Assembly: GCA_002295325.1 (NCBI GenBank)
Contig: DBGA01000021.1
Coordinates: forward strand, 18,452 to 24,691
Direction of reading: 5' to 3'
DNA from: Ruminococcaceae bacterium UBA866
GTDB lineage: Bacteria; Bacillota; Clostridia; Oscillospirales; Ruminococcaceae
Length of the DNA stretch: 6,240 bases
The position numbers were made by a program, and so were the translations under genes. A model generated the notes under the pieces. It worked only from the letters and a program-made list of their open reading frames with translations. It was not told the DNA's origin and ran no database searches. Below are positions 1 to 5,021 of the stretch, piece by piece; positions within the stretch are counted from its first letter, which is position 1; the number at the start of each line of letters is the position of its first letter.

Positions 1-14
1 CCCAAACTAAATTT

Positions 15-20
15 CGGAGG
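15..20 (+). promoter_or_regulatory. Ribosome binding site of the phosphoribosyltransferase gene
   Basis: CGGAGG lies ten bases before the ATG at 31, a good Shine-Dalgarno match that supports this start. Only 30 bases precede the gene in the window, so its promoter cannot be judged. Confidence 0.75.
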
Positions 21-30
21 TCTTTATATT

Positions 31-594
31 ATGGACAAATCATACAAAATTAATGTGGCTGGGGTTGAGCGTGATCTTCCACTTTGTAAGCTATCAGATG
101 AGCTTTACATTGCCGCATTTGTTATTTTTGGTGATGTTGAGCTAACGGTGAACTCTGCTACAGAATTGCTGAAAATTGCTCCAGAGCACGACATTATGAT
201 CACCGCAGAGTCTAAGGGTATTCCCCTTGTTTATGAAATGGCTCGCAAATCTGGCGAGAATAAATATTTGATTGCTAGAAAAGCTCCTAAGCTTTATATG
301 AAAAATGTAGTTTCAACTGAGGTTACCTCTATCACAACTGCTAAAAAGCAGACGCTATATATTGACAGTGATGACGTTGCCTTGATGAAAGGTAAACGTG
401 TGCTTATTATCGACGATGTTATCTCTACTGGTGAGAGTTTACGTGCTGTTGAAAAACTAGTGAAGCAATCGGGGGGTATTGTTGCCGGCAAGATGGCAAT
501 TCTTGCTGAGGGCGACGCTAAATATCGTGATGATATCAAATACCTTGAGTATCTACCACTATTTAATGCAGACGGAACTCAAAAAGATATATAA
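31..594 (+). CDS. Adenine/xanthine-type phosphoribosyltransferase family protein
   Basis: This is a 187-residue type I phosphoribosyltransferase of the adenine/xanthine (Apt/Xpt-like) group. Such enzymes transfer ribose-5-phosphate from PRPP to a purine base in cytoplasmic salvage. The PRPP-binding loop is clear at residues 124-136 (VLIIDDVISTGES), with the paired acidic residues and the TG turn. Residues 58-64 (TAESKGI) match the position of the E-A-R/K-G segment of APRT and XPRT, and the ARKAPKLY stretch (residues 82-89) corresponds to the family's R-K-x-x-K-L region. Length fits the family (about 170-190). The base specificity cannot be read from sequence: the middle segment, residues 90-117, is not typical of housekeeping Apt. 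The start is supported by CGGAGG ten bases upstream. Its stop TAA shares one base with the ATG of the next gene, so the two are almost certainly co-transcribed. The family call is firm; the purine substrate is inference. Confidence 0.88.
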   Translation: MDKSYKINVAGVERDLPLCKLSDELYIAAFVIFGDVELTVNSATELLKIAPEHDIMITAESKGIPLVYEMARKSGENKYLIARKAPKLYMKNVVSTEVTSITTAKKQTLYIDSDDVALMKGKRVLIIDDVISTGESLRAVEKLVKQSGGIVAGKMAILAEGDAKYRDDIKYLEYLPLFNADGTQKDI

Positions 595-1646
595 TGGGCA
601 CCCAGTACGACGTTGCAATTATCGGACTTGGACCTGCCGGTGCTACTCTCGCACGCTGTCTTAATAGGTCGCTAAAAGTGATTGCAATTGATTTAAAGTT
701 AGATGAAAACAATGGATTTTCAAAACCATGTGGTGGATTGCTTGCCCCAGATGGACAAAAGGCATTGGCTCGCTTTAATTTGACACTTCCTAAGAAAATC
801 TTAGTTGACCCTCAGATTTTTTCGGTTAAAACAATCGATCTTGATAGTGGTCTTACTCGATATTATCAGCGATTTTATATCAATCTAAGTCGACATAAAT
901 TTGATTTATGGCTCAAAAGCTTAATCCCAAGCAATGTGGATGTTTATGACAACTCACGTTGTAGCAGTGTGGAAAAATGTGATGGCGGGTATGAAATAAC
1001 CTTTTCCAACAATGGTATTTCGCAGACAGTAACTGCCAAATATCTAGTTGGTGCAGATGGTGCAAACTCTATTGTGAGAAAAACATTCTTTCCTAAAAGG
1101 AAAATTCGTAGCTATGTCGCAATACAGCAATGGTTTAATGAGAAAAACTCACAGCCATTCTATTCTTGTGTGTTTGACTCAAAAAATACAGACTGCTATT
1201 CTTGGTCCATTTCAAAAGACGGATACTTTATCTATGGTGGAGCTTTCCCTGCAAAAAATTCACGAGAACGCTTTGAGGATCAAAAACGCAAACTTATAAA
1301 GTTGGGTTTTCATTTTGGTGAACCCATAAAAACAGAAGCTTGCATGGTTTTTCGTCCCTCCTCCCCTTTTGATTTTTACTGTGGACGTGATGGCATATTT
1401 CTCATCGGTGAAGCGGCAGGATATATTAGTCCAAGTTCTCTCGAGGGCATTAGCAGTGCAATTGATAGCGGCTATATCCTAAGCAAAGCATTAAGCGATA
1501 AAAACCCAAACCGCAGCTACTTCAAGTGTACCCTTAAGATAAGACTAAAACTTTACCTAAAGATTTTAAAATGCCCATTTATGTATTTTCCACCCTTGCG
1601 TTATATTGTTATGAAAAGCAAACTTGACTCAATTGACGTCATTTAA
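594..1646 (+). CDS. FAD-dependent oxidoreductase, CbrA/geranylgeranyl reductase-like
   Basis: This 350-residue flavoprotein belongs to the GGR/CbrA branch of the PHBH-fold oxidoreductases. These enzymes bind FAD and reduce or hydroxylate lipid-like or aromatic substrates in the cytoplasm or at the membrane surface. Visible motifs are the N-terminal dinucleotide fold DVAIIGLGPAGATLA (residues 6-20, GxGxxG at 11-16), a KPCGG segment at 44-48 typical of the GGR/CbrA group, the second FAD motif LVGADGANSIVR (151-162), and the third FAD motif IGEAAGYISPSSLEGI (271-286), which reads GEAAG where many relatives have GDAAG. The C-terminus (residues 301-350) is basic and hydrophobic, as in CbrA-type proteins, and length matches that group (about 350). 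No strong Shine-Dalgarno precedes the ATG; it overlaps the previous stop as TAATG, so translation probably depends on termination-reinitiation. The last codon and stop lie inside the 46-bp terminator repeat. Substrate is unknown. Confidence 0.88.
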   Translation: MGTQYDVAIIGLGPAGATLARCLNRSLKVIAIDLKLDENNGFSKPCGGLLAPDGQKALARFNLTLPKKILVDPQIFSVKTIDLDSGLTRYYQRFYINLSRHKFDLWLKSLIPSNVDVYDNSRCSSVEKCDGGYEITFSNNGISQTVTAKYLVGADGANSIVRKTFFPKRKIRSYVAIQQWFNEKNSQPFYSCVFDSKNTDCYSWSISKDGYFIYGGAFPAKNSRERFEDQKRKLIKLGFHFGEPIKTEACMVFRPSSPFDFYCGRDGIFLIGEAAGYISPSSLEGISSAIDSGYILSKALSDKNPNRSYFKCTLKIRLKLYLKILKCPFMYFPPLRYIVMKSKLDSIDVI

Positions 1647-1685
1647 TGAATGCAACAAACACCCACCTCATACGAGGTGGGTGTT
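1640..1685. repeat. 46-bp direct repeat, copy 1, containing a terminator
   Basis: This segment matches 2380-2425 at 44 of 46 positions. It runs from the last codon of the oxidoreductase gene, through its stop, a short linker and a complete hairpin. The two mismatches (1660 C versus 2400 A; 1683 G versus 2423 T) are partners in the same stem pair. Identity stops abruptly on the left, where 1639 T faces 2379 C. It may be one end of an inserted cassette, a local duplication, or a member of a dispersed terminator family. Confidence 0.9.
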
Positions 1686-1688
1686 TTT
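1657..1688. terminator. Bidirectional intrinsic terminator between convergent genes
   Basis: A 13-bp perfect stem (1657-1669 with 1674-1686) closes an ATAC loop. The core arm is CACCCACCTC, and the right arm runs into five T residues on the plus strand, making a strong terminator for the oxidoreductase operon. In the minus direction the hairpin is followed by TTTGTT, a weaker tail that would still stop the 209-codon gene ending at 1705. Confidence 0.9.
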
Positions 1689-1706
1689 AATTTTATATAT
1701 AAAATT
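1689..1706. repeat. 18-bp perfect AT palindrome
   Basis: AATTTTATATATAAAATT reads the same on both strands. It lies directly between the copy 1 terminator and the 3' end of the orphan gene, and it overlaps two bases of that gene's stop codon. In AT-rich DNA such a palindrome can arise by chance. It could instead be a junction trace or add to termination. Confidence 0.6.
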
Positions 1707-2334
1707 AGTTAATAAAAATCTTCCCGTTTTCTTCAATCATTTTATTTATGTGATAAGTATATAAATCATTAAACTTTTTACTTTTTACTAATTCAGCCAT
1801 TTCTTGACATGATTTTTTTGAACGAACTTCATACACATCAGCATTCCCTACTGTTTTTACCCCACTAAAAATAACTTTTGGATTTATATTTAAAATAAAA
1901 TCTTTCATACTGTTTTTAACTTCAATGCTCTTTAGCACATTATTTTCATACTCTTTTATATATCCAATATTATCTTCTAAAATAGTAAAATTGCCCAACG
2001 CCTTTTCGACTACAATTTGCACATTAGGATATAAATGGTATAATTGAACAGTTGTTCCATAACCGGTATACTCATTTTCTAGTTCAAGTTTATTATTTGC
2101 AAATAATATTAACGCCATGTTATTATCCATGCATTCTCGATATCTTGTGTACGAATATGTACCATAGGAAATAGACCAAACTACTATTATAGAAATAACA
2201 AAAACTACCAAGGAATTTCTTATGACAATTTTACGTTTCGACTTATAAACACATCTATTTTGATAGTCTTCAATCGCCTTTTCTTTCTCTTCAATTGTAG
2301 ATATAGTATCTGTAAACATATTCCTATTTGACAT
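1705..2334 (-). CDS. Orphan single-pass membrane protein of unknown function
   Basis: I do not recognise this 209-residue protein. It has a charged, probably cytoplasmic N-terminus (residues 1-40) with a short helical stretch rich in Glu and Lys (14-23) and a basic patch (31-39, KSKRKIVIR). One hydrophobic segment follows at about 41-60 (SLVVFVISIIVVWSISYGTY). The remaining 150 residues are mixed polar and hydrophobic and would lie outside the membrane by the positive-inside rule. There is no signal peptidase or lipobox motif. AGAGGGG five to six bases before the ATG supports the start. Composition is markedly AT-rich: 20% GC at 1861-1920 and 23% at 1921-1980, against 52% in a sample of the ROK gene (3001-3060), suggesting a different origin. 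It is flanked by two copies of a terminator repeat. The gene is probably real given its RBS, its length, a plausible promoter and its terminator; its role is unknown. Confidence 0.8.
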   Translation of the reverse strand: MSNRNMFTDTISTIEEKEKAIEDYQNRCVYKSKRKIVIRNSLVVFVISIIVVWSISYGTYSYTRYRECMDNNMALILFANNKLELENEYTGYGTTVQLYHLYPNVQIVVEKALGNFTILEDNIGYIKEYENNVLKSIEVKNSMKDFILNINPKVIFSGVKTVGNADVYEVRSKKSCQEMAELVKSKKFNDLYTYHINKMIEENGKIFIN

Positions 2335-2338
2335 AAAA

Positions 2339-2345
2339 CCCCTCT
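2339..2345 (-). promoter_or_regulatory. Ribosome binding site of the orphan membrane-protein gene
   Basis: On the minus strand AGAGGGG sits four bases before the ATG at 2334. This is a purine-rich Shine-Dalgarno, slightly close but acceptable, and it supports the called start. Confidence 0.6.
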
Positions 2346-2366
2346 TTTACATTTATTTGTTACTTA

Positions 2367-2395
2367 ATTCTATCATAACCATTTAATGAATGCAA
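2367..2395 (-). promoter_or_regulatory. Possible sigma-A promoter of the orphan gene
   Basis: On the minus strand TTGCAT (2390-2395) and TAGAAT (2367-2372) are separated by exactly 17 bases. The -10 matches consensus at five of six positions; the -35 is weak (TTG kept). It would start transcription about 25 bases before the ATG. The -35 lies inside copy 2 of the terminator repeat, while the -10 is outside it. Confidence 0.5.
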
Positions 2396-2425
2396 CAAAA
2401 ACCCACCTCATACGAGGTGGGTTTT
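2380..2425. repeat. 46-bp direct repeat, copy 2, containing a terminator
   Basis: This is the second copy of the segment at 1640-1685, in the same orientation and offset by 740 bp. It includes bases equivalent to the oxidoreductase's last codon and stop, although no such gene ends here; they lie upstream of the orphan gene. The hairpin is intact, with an A-T pair (2400-2423) replacing the C-G pair of copy 1. Confidence 0.9.
2398..2425. terminator. Intrinsic terminator after the ROK gene
   Basis: A 12-bp perfect stem (2398-2409 with 2414-2425) closes an ATAC loop (GTAT on the minus strand). Read on the minus strand the right arm ends in a five-T run and then GTT, a good terminator for the ROK gene whose stop lies about 15 bases upstream. 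The plus-strand T run is four bases, so it could also act in that direction. Confidence 0.88.
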
Positions 2426-2439
2426 ATTAAATATAAGCT

Positions 2440-3822
2440 TTAAACCTTAATTTCTGGTAAGCTTGCAGCAGCAACTGATTGACCTACACGTCTTGTTTTC
2501 TCATCAGGAGTTTCTGCTCTAGCTGTTACGTGAGGATACTCATCAGCCAACACTTCATTTGCAATGTTTAGTATGATATCTCCACCTTTGCCAGACATAA
2601 CGCGTCCTAGCATTAGGATATGTTTTACTTGGTAGAAATCAGCATAGTAACCAAGTGCATGACCTAGGTAAACGCCGATTGACTCAAATATTTTTGTAGC
2701 AAGCGCATCATCATTTGCCATCAAATTTTGAACAACTTTTAGCTTATCAGCAGGAGTTGCGTTCTCATCCAATTTTATCCCAGCAACTTTTGCAAGTTTG
2801 ATAACACCATCTTGTGAGAAATATTTAACGCCACAGCCGATATCGCCAGACCACTCATCAATCATTGCTGTTGGTTGAGCATCAATAGGAGCAAATGCAA
2901 GCTCATTTAGCCAACCAGTGATGTTATCGTCTTTGTCAACGTAGCCTACAGCCTCAGAAGTACCCATTGCGATACCCAAAACTTCACCTTCGTTTAGTCC
3001 GATTGCACCAGCAAGCGCAGTTACGTCACCGTCATTTACAACTTCGATTGGAACGTCGCCAATCTCTTTTGCAGCACGAATATAAATATCTTTTACTTTT
3101 GCATCAAACTCATCACGAGGAACAGATAGGAACAACGATGCAACCATTGTGCGGTTGTCTATATAGACACCAGCAGATGAAACACCAATCGCATCAACAC
3201 GTGGCATTTTTGAAGCTGCTGTTTTAAAGGACTCAACAATACCGTTAAAGTGATAATCAGAATCAGCAGTAACTTTTGGAAGCCATACTACCTCTTCACT
3301 ATAAACACACTCGCCGTCAATCACAGCAGAAACTTTACGGTCAGATCCACCTGCATCAAAACCGATACGACAGCCGTCTAGATGTTTGCCGATTGCTTTT
3401 GCCTTTTCTTTTGCTTGTGGCTTGTTTGCAACATCAGGAACGTTTACTACTTCAAAATCCTTCTCATAAACTCTTTCCATAAAGTCAAAATCAAATGCTC
3501 TTGCTCCGTCTTTGCTATAAGTTTTTGCTATATAGTTGTATATATTTTCATCTCCACAAATATATACCTTAAATCCACCTTTTGCCCATAGTAGGAATTT
3601 TACAAGACGATCAACATAGTAGTTGTCCGCTTGATTCATATCCTCAGTGCCGTGAATATATGTGTCATATACAGAGATAAGTCCACCGCTTCTTTCAACT
3701 GCAACAGAGAATGGTTTTTTTGCTGTCTTTAAGAATTCTTTGTTAAATGCTGAAAGCGGTGCAAAAGTTTTATCAAGTTCAGGCACCCTCTTAATGTTTA
3801 CCTCAATACCGAAAATGTTCAT
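2440..3822 (-). CDS. ROK-family sugar kinase-like protein with N-terminal extension
   Basis: This 460-residue protein has a ROK/hexokinase-fold region from about residue 150 to the end, after a roughly 145-residue N-terminal part that I do not recognise. ROK members are ATP-dependent sugar kinases or sugar-sensing regulators. Visible motifs are phosphate-1 GFDAGGSDRK (154-163), GVSSAGV (213-219), the VVNDGD segment with the likely catalytic Asp at 264, phosphate-2 GIAMGTSEAVG (283-293), and an adenosine-type segment LGRVMSGKGG (405-414). The usual ExGH motif reads ELAF (307-310) and the cysteine-rich zinc motif is not recognisable, leaving only SGDIGCG near 325-331, so the zinc site is probably lost. 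No helix-turn-helix is evident. I chose the ATG at 3822 because AAAGGAG lies eight bases upstream; the in-frame ATG at 3849 would add nine residues and lacks such a site. It has its own promoter and terminator, so it is likely monocistronic. Kinase activity and substrate are inference. Confidence 0.82.
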   Translation of the reverse strand: MNIFGIEVNIKRVPELDKTFAPLSAFNKEFLKTAKKPFSVAVERSGGLISVYDTYIHGTEDMNQADNYYVDRLVKFLLWAKGGFKVYICGDENIYNYIAKTYSKDGARAFDFDFMERVYEKDFEVVNVPDVANKPQAKEKAKAIGKHLDGCRIGFDAGGSDRKVSAVIDGECVYSEEVVWLPKVTADSDYHFNGIVESFKTAASKMPRVDAIGVSSAGVYIDNRTMVASLFLSVPRDEFDAKVKDIYIRAAKEIGDVPIEVVNDGDVTALAGAIGLNEGEVLGIAMGTSEAVGYVDKDDNITGWLNELAFAPIDAQPTAMIDEWSGDIGCGVKYFSQDGVIKLAKVAGIKLDENATPADKLKVVQNLMANDDALATKIFESIGVYLGHALGYYADFYQVKHILMLGRVMSGKGGDIILNIANEVLADEYPHVTARAETPDEKTRRVGQSVAAASLPEIKV

Positions 3823-3830
3823 AATATTAA

Positions 3831-3837
3831 CTCCTTT
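3831..3837 (-). promoter_or_regulatory. Ribosome binding site that decides the ROK start
   Basis: AAAGGAG on the minus strand, eight bases before the ATG at 3822, is close to the ideal Shine-Dalgarno and spacing. It argues against the in-frame ATG at 3849. Confidence 0.85.
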
Positions 3838-3854
3838 TGTATGTTTCATATTAA

Positions 3855-3871
3855 ATTTACTTTTAGTAAAT
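3855..3871. repeat. Small inverted repeat in the ROK gene leader
   Basis: ATTTAC and GTAAAT face each other across five bases, about 10-30 bases after the predicted transcription start of the ROK gene. The position suits an operator, but the sequence is short and AT-rich and may be chance. Confidence 0.35.
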
Positions 3872-3888
3872 AAAGATATAATGACTTA

Positions 3889-3917
3889 ATTATAGCTCAT
3901 TTTAGCAAAGAATGCAA
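3889..3917 (-). promoter_or_regulatory. Sigma-A promoter of the ROK-family gene
   Basis: On the minus strand a perfect TATAAT (3889-3894) lies 17 bases after TTGCAT (3912-3917). Transcription would start near 3882, giving a leader of about 60 bases. The -35 is a partial match but the -10 and spacing are ideal. Confidence 0.7.
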
Positions 3918-3939
3918 TAGAATTAGCTCATGTATTTTG

Positions 3940-4950
3940 TTAGATATGGGTTTCACTTGTAAATCCTGTTTGCAAAATATCGACATAGTCAAACGCAAGC
4001 GACGTGCCCCTTGAAACGCACCCAATCGGGTCATCTGCTACAGTGGTTTTAACACCCGTGCGTTCCTCGATAAGCTTTGCTATTCCCTTCATAAGAGATG
4101 TTCCGCCAGTAAGCAAAATACCTGTTTCTATAATATCACTTGCAAGCTCCGGTGGGGTTTGGTCAAGTACTTTTTTTATTTCCTCGACTATCATTTCTCC
4201 GAACTCTTCAACTGCCTCATAAATATCACACTCAGACACAGTTACAAGCTGTGGATAACAGGTAAGAAGATTTCTACCCTTTACGGATGTTTTTATGTCA
4301 TGTGACGGTTTATAAAGATTTCCGACTTCTTTTTTCACCTGTTCAGCCATCTTTTTGCCGATTGAAATCTTAAACTTTGATGAAATATATTTTATGATTT
4401 CCTCATCAACTTTATCCCCTGCAAACTTGATGGATTGGGACACTACAACACCGCAAAGGGAAATTACAGCAATGTCAGTAGTACCTCCACCGATATCTAT
4501 AACCATATTTCCTTTTGGCTTAGAGATATCAATGCCCGCACCAATCGCAGCTGCAATTGGTTCGTCTATTAAAAAGACCTTGCGTCCTCCTGCATTTACA
4601 ACAGCCTCAACAACTGCACGCTTTTCCACGTCAGTTATTTCAGACGGAACACAAATGATCACCCTGTGTTTAATAATCAAGCTGTCACAAGCACGTTTTA
4701 TACAATGTTTCAGCAGAATTTCTGTCATTACATGGTCAGAGATTACGCCGTCACGCAAAGGAAATTCAGCTACTATATATCCAGGGGTTCTGCCAAGCAT
4801 ACGCAATGCCTCTTCGCCCACTGCAATAATTGAATTGTCCTTTGTATTAATTGCAACAACTGCCGGCTCATGTAACAACACACCAGCACCCGCCTTGTGA
4901 ATGATTATTTTTGTCGTTCCTAAATCTATCCCAATATCAAGTGACCCCAT
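3940..4950 (-). CDS. mreB: MreB/Mbl-like bacterial actin, rod shape-determining protein
   Basis: This 336-residue MreB-family actin forms ATP-dependent filaments under the membrane that guide peptidoglycan synthesis in rod-shaped cells. Motifs run in order: phosphate-1 DIGIDLGTTK (5-14), the FPLRDGVISDH segment (63-73), VPSEITDVEKRAV (101-113), the DEPIAAAIGAGIDI segment (129-142), phosphate-2 VIDIGGGTTDIAVIS (150-164), GDKVDEEI (178-185), AEQVKKEVG (202-210) and the adenosine motif ILLTGGTSLMKGI (278-290). Length fits MreB/Mbl (about 330-345). It departs from the usual family wording: TTK replaces TAN after DLG, and the C-terminal VAxGTG-type element reads VSRGTS (312-317). No mreC or mreD adjoins it, so it may be an Mbl- or MreBH-type paralogue rather than the mreBCD copy. 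AAGAAGG ten bases before the ATG supports the start. The gene has its own strong promoter. Family certain, exact paralogue uncertain. Confidence 0.93.
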   Translation of the reverse strand: MGSLDIGIDLGTTKIIIHKAGAGVLLHEPAVVAINTKDNSIIAVGEEALRMLGRTPGYIVAEFPLRDGVISDHVMTEILLKHCIKRACDSLIIKHRVIICVPSEITDVEKRAVVEAVVNAGGRKVFLIDEPIAAAIGAGIDISKPKGNMVIDIGGGTTDIAVISLCGVVVSQSIKFAGDKVDEEIIKYISSKFKISIGKKMAEQVKKEVGNLYKPSHDIKTSVKGRNLLTCYPQLVTVSECDIYEAVEEFGEMIVEEIKKVLDQTPPELASDIIETGILLTGGTSLMKGIAKLIEERTGVKTTVADDPIGCVSRGTSLAFDYVDILQTGFTSETHI

Positions 4951-4960
4951 TTAATCACAA

Positions 4961-4967
4961 CCTTCTT
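4961..4967 (-). promoter_or_regulatory. Ribosome binding site of the MreB-like gene
   Basis: AAGAAGG on the minus strand lies ten bases before the ATG at 4950. It is slightly distant but clearly purine-rich, and it supports the start. Confidence 0.65.
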
Positions 4968-4992
4968 TGAATTAACAATATTAATATACATA

Positions 4993-5021
4993 ATTATACC
5001 ATAAAATAGATTAATTGACAA
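4993..5021 (-). promoter_or_regulatory. Strong sigma-A promoter of the MreB-like gene
   Basis: On the minus strand TTGTCA (5016-5021) and a perfect TATAAT (4993-4998) are exactly 17 bases apart, matching consensus at eleven of twelve positions. The -35 is embedded in the last sense codons of comF. Transcription would begin near 4986, about 35 bases before the ATG, so this gene need not depend on read-through from recD2-comF. Confidence 0.82.

Noticed and set aside
1640..2425. Integron-type gene cassette with attC sites
   Set aside because: The layout of one gene between hairpin-bearing direct repeats is similar, but the paired RYYYAAC and GTTRRRY core boxes of attC are not present, the hairpins are perfect terminator stems with T runs, and no integrase is seen.
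1640..2425. CRISPR array or tandem repeat array
   Set aside because: There are only two copies, 740 bp apart, with a coding gene between them.
2967..3227. Plus-strand frame rich in His, Leu, Gln and Arg
   Set aside because: It is antisense to the ROK gene; the composition is a by-product of that gene's codon use.
3823..3849. Upstream ATG at 3849 as the ROK start
   Set aside because: The strong AAAGGAG lies between this ATG and the one at 3822, ideally placed for the latter.
3895..3939. Terminator after the MreB-like gene
   Set aside because: No GC-rich hairpin with a T run is visible here, so read-through into the ROK gene is possible.
4355..4900. 181-codon open frame on the plus strand
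   Set aside because: It is wholly antisense to the well-supported MreB-like gene, and its protein is rich in Ser, Thr, Pro and Ile as expected for a shadow frame; there is no family motif.
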